Below are positions 1-7,332 of a DNA stretch of 12,370 nt, piece by piece (the stretch's first letter is position 1; the number at the start of each line of letters is the position of its first letter). Position numbers and translations under genes: made by a program. Under the pieces are notes generated by a model. That model had not been told where the DNA came from, ran no database searches, and saw only the letters and a program-made list of their open reading frames with translations. This DNA is from Nitrospira_G sp035457545 (GTDB lineage: Bacteria; Nitrospirota; Nitrospiria; Nitrospirales; Nitrospiraceae), in contig DATIBM010000151.1 of assembly GCA_035457545.1 (NCBI GenBank), positions 1 through 12,370 of the forward strand, written 5' to 3'.

Positions 1-79
1 GGTTCCGGCAGGGGCGAAATAGGCATCCGGCGACCTTGCGAGCGGAGCTTCGGAAACACAGGGAAGGAGACCGAACGTG
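1..79. other. Leader upstream of the respiratory operon
   Basis: This is the only non-coding stretch seen before the first gene. It carries a good Shine-Dalgarno sequence, AAGGAGA, at 64-70. I see no convincing -35/-10 pair in it, so the operon promoter probably lies to the left of the window, or the operon starts with genes outside it. No stem-loop followed by a T-run is visible. Confidence 0.4.
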
Positions 80-892
80 ATGCGGAAAGTGATCGGTGGG
101 ATGGTGGTCGGGGTGGGGCTGCTCGTCGCCGCCAAGATCCTCGGCTTCCCGGAGATATTCCAGTACATGTTCTTTGCCTACGCCATGCTGGGCATGCTCG
201 TGTACATGCTCCTCGACGCTCCCTCCGTAAAACCGATCAGCGGGGGCAAGGCCATCGTGGCGCTGATCGTGTTCTATCTGATCCTGTCCGTCTTTTATAT
301 CGGCGGCGCCTCGCTCCTGCCGCAGTATGATCCGGAAGACGAGAAGGGCAAGATCGAGAAGATTCTGGCTCCCAAGCGAAAGTTGACCGAGCAGGGCAAG
401 ACCGAAGATCTGATCGCCAAGGTCAAGGCGCTGGACGAGAAGGCGGCGGCCCTGCAGGAGCGGATCAAGAACCTCGGGAAGGATGTCATTCAGGAAGGGG
501 CGGCGGCCGCGGGCGCCGGCCTTGTCGAGACTGCAAAGCCGTCCGGCGGCGCCTCCGTGAACGACCCCAAGGAGCTGGAGCGGTTGGGATTCGAACAGTG
601 GCAACTGCAGGAATGTTACAACTGCCACAAGCTCAAGGGGGAAGGCGGGAAGAAGCGCGGGCCGGAGCTGGACAATATCGGCTCGCACATGACCGTCGCG
701 GAAATCAAGGAGAAGATTCTGGACCCGCAAAGCTTCATGGCGGAGGGTTTCGAGAAGGAATACGAGAAGAAGAAGATGCCGGACAAATACAAGGAGCTGA
801 TGGAAGAGAAGGACGTGGATGTGCTGGCGGCCTGGCTGGGGACGATGAAAAACGCCTCGGTCAATACACCCAAGCCGATCAAGAAGAAATAA
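80..892 (+). CDS. Membrane-anchored monoheme cytochrome c, first gene of the bc-type cluster
   Basis: The 270-residue protein has three predicted transmembrane segments (about residues 4-21, 28-46, 58-76). A charged, probably coiled-coil stretch follows (about 86-135), then an Ala/Gly-rich linker and a small class I cytochrome c domain. The heme site is C179-x2-C182-H183 and M233 (in KKMPD) is the likely distal ligand. The c domain should face the periplasm and pass electrons from the neighbouring Rieske/cytochrome b pair to a soluble carrier or oxidase; that role is inferred from context. The ATG at 80 is preferred because AAGGAGA (64-70) lies 9 bases upstream. A GTG at 77, directly before it in frame, would add one residue. 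The Rieske gene begins 4 bases after the stop, so translation is probably coupled. I do not recognise a named family beyond cytochrome c. Confidence 0.88.
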   Translation: MRKVIGGMVVGVGLLVAAKILGFPEIFQYMFFAYAMLGMLVYMLLDAPSVKPISGGKAIVALIVFYLILSVFYIGGASLLPQYDPEDEKGKIEKILAPKRKLTEQGKTEDLIAKVKALDEKAAALQERIKNLGKDVIQEGAAAAGAGLVETAKPSGGASVNDPKELERLGFEQWQLQECYNCHKLKGEGGKKRGPELDNIGSHMTVAEIKEKILDPQSFMAEGFEKEYEKKKMPDKYKELMEEKDVDVLAAWLGTMKNASVNTPKPIKKK

Positions 893-896
893 GACG

Positions 897-1838
897 ATGC
901 AACAGCCCAAGCTCAGATCGAAAGTCCGGGGAACGGATCGTGAAATCGGCGAGGTGACCCGCATCATCGTGGATCCGCTGTCCCACCACATCAGCCACCT
1001 CGTGGTGTCGATGAACGGCCGCGGCGGGCCGGAGAGGCAGATCGAGTCCAGCCATATCCAATCGGTCGGCGACGATCTCGTGCAACTGCGGCTGTCCTCC
1101 GGAGAGGTCGAAGGGCTGCCCCTCTTCACGCGGGACGGGTACGTCAGCATCCACGACATCGAGATCGCGCACCTCGAAGATCACCTCCACGTAGAGTCGG
1201 GGGAAGTGCTGATCCCCCTTCCGGAATTGGAGCGGAACGTCCCGCGCCGGAATTTCTTCGCCAAGTTCACCCATGTGATCGGGCTGTTCATCGGCCTGCC
1301 GCTGGCATGGCCGGTCCTGCGCTATCTCATGAAGCCGATGTATCAGCCGTTCGACAACGGATGGATCAGCATCGGCAACGCGAACAAGATCAAGAAGGAC
1401 GATTCGGGAGTCCAGTTCAAGTTCAAGCGCAAGGTCAAGGAAGCCTACATGCCCGAACAGGAGATTGACAAGAATGCCTGGGTCCTGAAGGCGACGCCCG
1501 AGGTGTTGGACAAGATCTATCAGGGCAAGGACATGGATTTTAAAGACGCGACGGGGAAGCTGGTCTGGACGAACAAGAAAGACGTCCCTTATGTGGCCTT
1601 CTCGGGCAAGTGTCCCCATCTCGGCTGCGGCTACAAGTGGCGGAAGCACAAGGTGTTGGGAGAAGTGTTTCTCTGCCCCTGCCACCTCAGCATCTATGAC
1701 GCGGCGGGCAAGGTGCTCGATGGGCCGGCGCCTCGCCCTCTCGATCCGCTGCCCATTCAAGTGACCCCGAGCGGCGACATCAAGATCATCGACATGGAAT
1801 TCAAGGCCGGCACCAAGACGCAAACTCGTATTATCTAG
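897..1838 (+). CDS. Rieske iron-sulfur protein with N-terminal PRC-barrel-like domain
   Basis: The 313-residue protein carries a [2Fe-2S] Rieske centre of a bc-type quinol:cytochrome c oxidoreductase, which takes an electron from quinol and passes it to a c-type heme. Box I is C239-P-H241-L-G-C244 and box II is C260-P-C262-H263. The four ligands (C239, H241, C260, H263) and the stabilising disulfide pair (C244, C262) are all present. In box II the usual Gly after His is Leu (CPCHLS). One transmembrane segment lies near residues 123-145. The roughly 110 residues before it are unusual for a Rieske protein: they look like a PRC-barrel domain (strands ending in DREIGEVTRIIVDP, HISHLVVSM and RQIESSHIQSV) and should sit on the cytoplasmic side. 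Its role is unknown. The gene sits between a cytochrome c and cytochrome b with short gaps. The Rieske assignment is firm; the PRC assignment is by eye. Confidence 0.93.
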   Translation: MQQPKLRSKVRGTDREIGEVTRIIVDPLSHHISHLVVSMNGRGGPERQIESSHIQSVGDDLVQLRLSSGEVEGLPLFTRDGYVSIHDIEIAHLEDHLHVESGEVLIPLPELERNVPRRNFFAKFTHVIGLFIGLPLAWPVLRYLMKPMYQPFDNGWISIGNANKIKKDDSGVQFKFKRKVKEAYMPEQEIDKNAWVLKATPEVLDKIYQGKDMDFKDATGKLVWTNKKDVPYVAFSGKCPHLGCGYKWRKHKVLGEVFLCPCHLSIYDAAGKVLDGPAPRPLDPLPIQVTPSGDIKIIDMEFKAGTKTQTRII

Positions 1839-1853
1839 CCGCGACGGACCTCA

Positions 1854-2963
1854 ATGGATACGCCATCCACTACGACACAGCCGTCCCCGATCGAAAAAGT
1901 CGTCCAATTCATCGATGAGCGGATCGGCCTGCAGAAGTTGCAGGCCAAGATGCTGAACGAACCGGTGCCGGGCGGCTCGCGCTGGGCCTATGTGTTCGGG
2001 TCGGTGTTGCTCTTCATCTTCATCATGCAGGCCGTCACCGGCGTGCTCCTGATGTTCTATTACGTGCCGACGGCGGACCATGCCTACGCTAGCACGCAGT
2101 ACATCATTCACGAGGTCGATTACGGCTGGTTCCTCTTGAGTTACCATTTCTGGGGCTCGACCGCGATGGTCGTCTGCGTGTTCGCGCATATGTCCCAAGT
2201 CTTTCTCTGGGGCGCCTATAAGAAGCCGCGGGAAATGATCTGGCTGGTCGGCTTGGCCCTGTTCGGGCTCGTCATGGGGTTCGGGTTCACGGGCTATTTG
2301 CTCCCCTGGGACCAGCGGGCCTATTGGGCGACCACAGTGGGTGTGGAGATCATGGACAAGACGCCGATCGTCGGCGACTTCATGGCGCGCTTTCTCAAGG
2401 GCGGCCCGACTCCGGGCCAAATGACCTTGAGCCGGTTCTTCGTCATCCATGTCATGATCCTGCCGGCGCTCTTGATGGGCTTGGCCGGCCTGCACCTGTT
2501 CCTGTTCAGAAAGGCGGGGCCCGCCGGCCCGTTCCGCGGCAGCCCTGAGGAGTTGAAGGCCAAAACGGACTACTTCTTCCCCCGGCAGATCTGGAAGGAC
2601 ATCGTCGCCATGGTCGCGGTGTTCTTCACGACCGCCTGCCTGGCATTCTGGGAGCCGATCGTCCTGCTCGAAGAGGCTACGCCGGATCCCGGCGAGTACC
2701 ATCCGGAGCCGGAATGGTATTTTCTGTTTCTCTTCCAGATGCTGCGCTTGAAGATCTTTTCCGGCGAGTTCGGGCAGTTCGTGGCAGCCACGGGGTTGCC
2801 CGGCCTGTTCATGCTATTCCTGGCGGCGTTGCCGTTTATCGATCGAGACCCCGAGCGTAATATCTTCAAGCGACCGCTCTCGCTGATCGGATGGCTCGTC
2901 GTGATGGGCAGCATCCTGGTGTTCACGGTCTCGGCCATTATCAATCGCGAATTCCTCGAATAA
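1854..2963 (+). CDS. Cytochrome b of a bc/b6f-type complex (b6 and subunit IV in one chain)
   Basis: This 369-residue diheme membrane protein oxidises or reduces quinone in the bc complex. Heme ligands are H98/H112 (His-x13-His) and H199/H214 (His-x14-His); the extra residue in the second pair is the b6-type spacing rather than the mitochondrial bc1 spacing. LPWDQRAYWA (149-158) follows the third helix. The PEWY motif of the Qo site is at 286-289, within the part that matches b6f subunit IV. The C-terminus stops after about seven helices, as expected for b6 plus subunit IV fused. The Cys that binds the extra heme c(n) in b6f and related complexes aligns by eye with V47, so that heme is probably absent. 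The start lies 15 bases after the Rieske stop and the next gene starts 15 bases after this one ends. A petB/qcrB-type name would fit, but I leave the symbol open. Confidence 0.95.
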   Translation: MDTPSTTTQPSPIEKVVQFIDERIGLQKLQAKMLNEPVPGGSRWAYVFGSVLLFIFIMQAVTGVLLMFYYVPTADHAYASTQYIIHEVDYGWFLLSYHFWGSTAMVVCVFAHMSQVFLWGAYKKPREMIWLVGLALFGLVMGFGFTGYLLPWDQRAYWATTVGVEIMDKTPIVGDFMARFLKGGPTPGQMTLSRFFVIHVMILPALLMGLAGLHLFLFRKAGPAGPFRGSPEELKAKTDYFFPRQIWKDIVAMVAVFFTTACLAFWEPIVLLEEATPDPGEYHPEPEWYFLFLFQMLRLKIFSGEFGQFVAATGLPGLFMLFLAALPFIDRDPERNIFKRPLSLIGWLVVMGSILVFTVSAIINREFLE

Positions 2964-2978
2964 CCAGGGCACAGATCC

Positions 2979-3983
2979 ATGTCCTCCATGAAGCTTGCTC
3001 TTCACGTCCTCTGGTCGGCCTGTTGGACCGGACTGCCGGCCAAGCTGGGCTTGGCCCTGCTCATGATGGCCATGGGCAGCATGAACCTTGAACACATGAT
3101 GGGCGTCGCGTTCCTGTTCCTGTTGACCACGCCCGTGTCCCTGCTTTCCGTGCCGGCGTTGCAGGGCTTGGCTGATCTCCATTTGGGAGAGGGGGCCGGC
3201 CTCGGCATCCTCTTTCTGCTCTGCATTCCCATCGATATGTGGGCGGTCGGCCTGACCGCTCGCACGGTCTTCATCGAGCGACTGAAGGTCGAACCGCAAG
3301 GCTCGTTCGGCGTCCGGCTCTGGGGGCTCCTTGTCCTGGCCGGCGGCTTCTATGTGACCATCCTGTGGCTGGTCGAAGGGCTCGTGACCGGGATCGGCAA
3401 GGATCTGGCGCACTGGTTCATGGAATTGGAGCTGATCAAGGGCCTGCCGGTCGCAGAGCGGATCGGGGTCGAGCTGATGATCTGGGGATCGATCTCGACC
3501 ATCTCGCTGGTGATTCTGCTGTCCGTCGGATTGAAGATCGCCGGCGCGATTATTCAACGGGAGGCGGCCAAGGCGCTGCCCTTGAGCGAGTCCTATCAGC
3601 ACCTGGTGACCCGTTGGGACCTCATGCGGATCCCGGCCGATCAAACCTTGATGCTGACCTCGGTGACCGCCGCCGGCGTCTTGCTGATCTTCGTCTTCTG
3701 GGGCGCGATGCCGGTGACGACGCCGCATCCCCATCAGGATTACAAGAAGCCGGAGGTGAAGGTCGCGCCACATGTCAAACCGGCCGACCGGCTCGCCAAG
3801 GGTGAGAAGGTCCTGGCGCAGGTGGAATCCCAAGTCGTCGCGCTGGAAGCCAGGCAGGCGGAGCTGGAAGCGGAAAAGCAAAAGGGAAAGCCGAAGCCGC
3901 AGGCAAAGGACAAGGCGAGCACGAAATCCGACGGGGCGAAGGGTCCGGCCCAGCCCGCCGCGCCGCAAGCGGCCAAGCCGTAA
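2979..3983 (+). CDS. Unrecognised six-TM membrane protein with Lys/Ala/Pro-rich tail
   Basis: I do not recognise this 334-residue protein. It has about six hydrophobic segments (near 20-35, 41-62, 73-92, 112-134, 164-190, 223-244). After them come a His-containing stretch (THPHPHQ-like, near 248-253), a likely coiled coil (about 274-302) and a low-complexity Lys/Ala/Pro tail to the end. No CxxCH, Rieske or quinone-site motif is visible, and it does not look like CydB. Its fixed place between cytochrome b and the bd-like subunit, with gaps of 15 and 27 bases, suggests an accessory or linking subunit of the same complex. That is inference from position only. The ATG at 2979 has a weak ribosome site; an in-frame ATG at 2988 is an alternative start. 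Confidence 0.82.
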   Translation: MSSMKLALHVLWSACWTGLPAKLGLALLMMAMGSMNLEHMMGVAFLFLLTTPVSLLSVPALQGLADLHLGEGAGLGILFLLCIPIDMWAVGLTARTVFIERLKVEPQGSFGVRLWGLLVLAGGFYVTILWLVEGLVTGIGKDLAHWFMELELIKGLPVAERIGVELMIWGSISTISLVILLSVGLKIAGAIIQREAAKALPLSESYQHLVTRWDLMRIPADQTLMLTSVTAAGVLLIFVFWGAMPVTTPHPHQDYKKPEVKVAPHVKPADRLAKGEKVLAQVESQVVALEARQAELEAEKQKGKPKPQAKDKASTKSDGAKGPAQPAAPQAAKP

Positions 3984-3997
3984 GGCGCCGGCCAAGC

Positions 3998-4003
3998 AAG
4001 GAG
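3998..4003 (+). promoter_or_regulatory. Ribosome binding site for the bd-like oxidase gene
   Basis: AAGGAG lies 7 bases before the ATG at 4011. It is one of the strongest Shine-Dalgarno matches in the cluster and supports that start. Confidence 0.7.
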
Positions 4004-4010
4004 ATCAGCC

Positions 4011-5891
4011 ATGAACCGATATCTCGACGGTCTCAAGCAGGCGTTATGCAACATACGCCCGACGGGGTGGCTGGGTGCGGCCGTGGTGCTGCTCGGGGCG
4101 TTCGTGCTGTTTCCGGACCTGGGACTGGCTCAAGAGGGCGGGTCCGCTGCCGCGCAAGTCGCCTATCGGGATATTCCGGGCATCGGCAGCAGGAACATCA
4201 TTTGGATCATCGCCCAGTTGCACCTGCTGCTGGCGGGCTTCGTGCTCGGCGTCCCGATCTTCGCATGGGTCTGCGAGATCGTCGGTTGGAAGGGCGGCGA
4301 CAAGCGCTACGACAAACTGGCGAAAGAGTTTACCAAGCTGTTGACCTCCTCCTACGCGACCACGGCGCTTTTCGGCGGCATCCTCCTGTTCCTGCTCATC
4401 GGCTTCTATCCGAGGCTGATGAATTACCTGACCGACATCTTCTTTCCCTCCTTCGTCGTCTATTGCCTCCTGTTCTTGCTCGAAACGGCAACGCTGTACC
4501 TCTATTGGTACGGCTGGGACGCCATGTCGGAAGGGGGAGCCAAAACTTTCCACATCTTCCTGGGATTCCTGCTGAACGTCTTCGCCTTCTTCATCATGAT
4601 CGTGCCGAACTCCTGGGCCACGTTCCAAGCCAGCCCGGTGGTGATTTCCGAAGGATCGGACTTGGCCAGGGCCTGGGCGGCAACCTGGAACCCGACCTGG
4701 TGGCCCGTCAACATCCACCGTCTGATCGCCAACGTCGTGCTGGGCGGCTATATCTGCGGCGCCTATGCCGGTGTTCGGTACCTCTCGGCGAAGACTCCGG
4801 ATGAACGCAACCATTACGACTGGATGGGGTACGTCGGCAACTTCATCGGCGTGTTCGGCCTGTTGCCGCTGCCTTTCGCCGGCTACTGGCTGATGCGGGA
4901 AATTTATCAGTACAACCAGCAGATGGGCATCACGTTGATGGGCGGGTTCCTGTCCTGGCTCTTTATCTTGCAAGCCATGTTGATCGGGGTCCTGTTCCTG
5001 GGCTCGAATTACTATTTCTGGATGGGCATCACGCACCGGATTCAAGGATCGGAGTTGCAGTATCGCAAGCCGATCATGGCGATGCTCATCATCCTGTTGC
5101 TCTGTCTCGGCGTCTGGATGACCCCGCACTCGCTGGTCGCCAGCTTGGAAGAGGCCAGAAAGATGGGGGGCACACACCACCCGTTGCTCGGCGTCTTCGG
5201 CGTGATGAGCGCAAAGATGACCGTGGCGAACTTGATGATCCTCGTGACCTTTATGAGCTTCATCATGTACTGGCGCGCCGGCAAGCAGGAAACGGCGACC
5301 TGGGCAAAGCTTGCGAAGGCGGTCATGAACGCGGTGCTGTTCATCGCCGCCATCGCCGTGATTATTCTCGGGGTCTGGGGGTACTTCGTGCCGGCCATCG
5401 TCCGAATCAATTACTTCTCGACCTCGCAGGTGCTGATCGTGCTGTTTGTCATGTTGACGATCACGCCGCTCACCGCACTGCTCTTGAAGAGCGCCCGCAC
5501 GACCACGGAAATGGTCTGGGGACAGATGCCGCCTCGGGCCGGCTACGCGCTGGTGCTCAACGCGGTGATGGTGATCCTGCTCATGACGCTCATGGGTTAC
5601 GCGCGGTCGTCGTCGCGCGTCCATTGGCACGTCTACGGCGTCATGCGCGACTCCTCGCAATATGCCTATTCGCCGGCCTTGGGCTATGCCGCCGCCTTCA
5701 TGGCGTTGAACACGTTCTTGTTCTGTCTGCTCGTCTCCTTTATCTTCTGGGTGGCGACCATGGGGGACAAGGCCAAGGCGAAGGGCGGCCACGAAGAACC
5801 CAAGGGCAAAATGGTGCCGGGCGCCATTCCGGCCATGGCGGGCGGATCGCCGGCCTTGGATAGCATGAGTGTGCCGCCGCAGGAGAAGTAA
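4011..5891 (+). CDS. Cytochrome bd superfamily subunit I-like protein without a recognisable quinol loop
   Basis: The 626-residue membrane protein has roughly 13 helices and a possible signal-like first segment (18-40, ending GLAQ). It resembles E. coli CydA in its first half. AQLH71 aligns with the H19 region. LLE158TATLYLYWYGWD aligns with the E107 region (LESTFVGLFFFGWD). NIH236R aligns with the H186 heme b558 ligand. M356 is a tentative match to M393. Differences matter: E99 of CydA aligns with V149. The long periplasmic Q-loop with its Lys/Glu quinol residues, and the GRQPW motif, are missing; a short loop and an added helix lie there instead. It is also about 100 residues longer than CydA, with extra C-terminal helices and a soluble tail. 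The cytochrome bd superfamily includes groups proposed not to use quinol (OR-C and OR-N types, the latter linked to Nitrospira), and this fits that pattern. No CydB gene is adjacent. Oxygen reduction is inferred, not shown. Confidence 0.85.
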   Translation: MNRYLDGLKQALCNIRPTGWLGAAVVLLGAFVLFPDLGLAQEGGSAAAQVAYRDIPGIGSRNIIWIIAQLHLLLAGFVLGVPIFAWVCEIVGWKGGDKRYDKLAKEFTKLLTSSYATTALFGGILLFLLIGFYPRLMNYLTDIFFPSFVVYCLLFLLETATLYLYWYGWDAMSEGGAKTFHIFLGFLLNVFAFFIMIVPNSWATFQASPVVISEGSDLARAWAATWNPTWWPVNIHRLIANVVLGGYICGAYAGVRYLSAKTPDERNHYDWMGYVGNFIGVFGLLPLPFAGYWLMREIYQYNQQMGITLMGGFLSWLFILQAMLIGVLFLGSNYYFWMGITHRIQGSELQYRKPIMAMLIILLLCLGVWMTPHSLVASLEEARKMGGTHHPLLGVFGVMSAKMTVANLMILVTFMSFIMYWRAGKQETATWAKLAKAVMNAVLFIAAIAVIILGVWGYFVPAIVRINYFSTSQVLIVLFVMLTITPLTALLLKSARTTTEMVWGQMPPRAGYALVLNAVMVILLMTLMGYARSSSRVHWHVYGVMRDSSQYAYSPALGYAAAFMALNTFLFCLLVSFIFWVATMGDKAKAKGGHEEPKGKMVPGAIPAMAGGSPALDSMSVPPQEK

Positions 5892-5917
5892 AGACAGCTT
5901 GAAAGGGACGTCCGACT

Positions 5918-6547
5918 ATGAGTGAAGTCGCGCTGCTTCAGTTGATCGGATTGGCGATCGTCGGAAGCGGGATTGCCATTCTCCTCTTTATCCCGGCGAG
6001 ATTCGTCCGGGTCATGGGCTTTGTCATGATCGTGCTCGGCCTCTTTGCGCTGGTCGCCCTGGCCGTCCCGCAGATGGCGTCATTGCCGCCGGCGGAAGAG
6101 AAGATCGACCTGGCAACGATCAAGACGCCGGCCGACATGGCTGCGATCGGCCAGAAGATCTTCTTCAGCAAGGGCCAATGCGCCCTTTGCCATTCGATCG
6201 GTCCGAGCGAATCAGCCCGTTGTCCGGATCTCAAGGGCATCGGCGCGAAACTGTCCAAGGAATTCATGTACGAGAGCCTGACCCAGCCGCAGGCCTATAT
6301 CTATCTCGATTATCGCCATGAGGGGCCGCCGAAGGAGTATCCGGCGCGGATGCCCTACATCAACAAGAACCCGATCGGCCTGTCGAAAAACGAAATCCTG
6401 TCGGTCATTGCCTTCTTGCAGCAGATGAGCGGCGAGCCGATCACGGTGAGCACGGCCGATCTCGACACGACGAGCCCGCAGCCCAACAGCCAGCCGACCC
6501 AAAAAGCCGAAGCTCCTCAGCTGGCGCAGGCGGCGAGCCTCAAATAA
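5918..6547 (+). CDS. Membrane-anchored monoheme cytochrome c (two-TM hairpin)
   Basis: The 209-residue protein starts with two hydrophobic helices (about 5-25 and 31-52), followed by a cytochrome c domain with C88-x2-C91-H92. M145 in ARMPY is the probable distal ligand. The tail from about 175 is Gln/Pro/Ala-rich and likely disordered. It has an even number of helices and no signal peptide, so both ends should be on the same, periplasmic, side. Directly downstream of the bd-like gene (26-base gap), it is a candidate electron donor to that module or a further heme of the bc complex; the role is inferred. AAAGGG about 10 bases before the ATG is an acceptable ribosome site. Confidence 0.88.
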   Translation: MSEVALLQLIGLAIVGSGIAILLFIPARFVRVMGFVMIVLGLFALVALAVPQMASLPPAEEKIDLATIKTPADMAAIGQKIFFSKGQCALCHSIGPSESARCPDLKGIGAKLSKEFMYESLTQPQAYIYLDYRHEGPPKEYPARMPYINKNPIGLSKNEILSVIAFLQQMSGEPITVSTADLDTTSPQPNSQPTQKAEAPQLAQAASLK

Positions 6548-6574
6548 CGGGCGGAGAGAACGGGAGGAAGGACC

Positions 6575-7291
6575 ATGAAAGGGGGAGTTCTCACCAAGGC
6601 GCTGATTCTGATGGTCGCCGTGTGGGCGTTCCTGAAGCTGGGCATGCCGCTGTTTACGGCCCCGCTCCCCAACAGCTTGATTTTCCTGTATCTGATGCTG
6701 ACCCTGTCCGGGATCGTCATTTTCGGCACCTTGAGCGGCGCGTCCAAGGAAGCCTTCTGGGGCCCGATCTCGCGCTTCATCACCGGCGACAACCTCGGCG
6801 CGTTGCAGGGAGCCCGCTTGGCGGTGCTGATCCTGTTTCCGCTCTTGATCGGCTGGCAGACTTACGGGAGCACGGCGCCCAGCGATCAACCGCCCGCCGA
6901 AAACCGCACCATCCACCCGGCGCCTCCGGGCGAATACACGGGGCTGGCGAATCCGGTGCCCAACACGCCGGAGAACATCATGACGGGGAAGGGGCTCTAT
7001 GCGGCCTTCTGTTCGCCCTGTCACGGCGGCAATTTCGACGGCAAGGGCGTGGCCGCCAAGGGATTCAACCCGCCGCCGGCCAATTTCGCCGATCCGACCA
7101 CGATCGCGATGTTGCAGGAGAGCTACCTCTTCTGGCGCATCAAAAAGGGCGGGGTCGGGCTGCCGATCGAGGGCATGCCCTGGAAATCGGCGATGCCGCG
7201 CTGGGAAGTCGAGCTGCCGGACGAATGGATCTGGAAGATTATTATGGGTGAATACGACGGGGCGCATCAAAAGCCGAGAACGTGGGAGTGA
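6575..7291 (+). CDS. Membrane-anchored monoheme cytochrome c (three-TM)
   Basis: This 238-residue protein has hydrophobic segments near 7-28, 34-53 and 81-97, then a periplasmic cytochrome c domain with C146-x2-C149-H150. M201 (GMPW) or M207 (AMPRW) could be the sixth ligand. The GKGLYAAFCSPCHGGNFDG region is typical of small class I cytochromes of the cbb3-subunit-III/SoxAX type. GGAGG at 6563-6567 lies 7 bases before the ATG and supports this start. It is the third c-type cytochrome of the cluster and follows the previous gene by 27 bases. It probably relays electrons within or out of the complex; no specific partner can be read from the sequence. Confidence 0.88.
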   Translation: MKGGVLTKALILMVAVWAFLKLGMPLFTAPLPNSLIFLYLMLTLSGIVIFGTLSGASKEAFWGPISRFITGDNLGALQGARLAVLILFPLLIGWQTYGSTAPSDQPPAENRTIHPAPPGEYTGLANPVPNTPENIMTGKGLYAAFCSPCHGGNFDGKGVAAKGFNPPPANFADPTTIAMLQESYLFWRIKKGGVGLPIEGMPWKSAMPRWEVELPDEWIWKIIMGEYDGAHQKPRTWE

Positions 7292-7332
7292 TCCTCCGTC
7301 GGACCACTGAAGACTGGGTGAAAGAGGCCGCT

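Noticed and set aside
879..1823. A 314-codon minus-strand frame opposite the Rieske gene
   Set aside because: The plus strand has both Rieske boxes; the minus translation shows no domain.
2814..3995. A 393-codon minus-strand frame under the six-TM gene
   Set aside because: Same low-complexity Arg/His/Gln-rich shadow pattern. The plus-strand frame has proper membrane helices and fits the operon spacing.
4044..5792. A long open frame (582 codons) on the minus strand under the bd-like gene
   Set aside because: It lies wholly inside a clear membrane protein gene on the other strand, and its translation is charged and His/Gln/Arg-rich with no family features. It is a codon-bias shadow of high-GC coding DNA.
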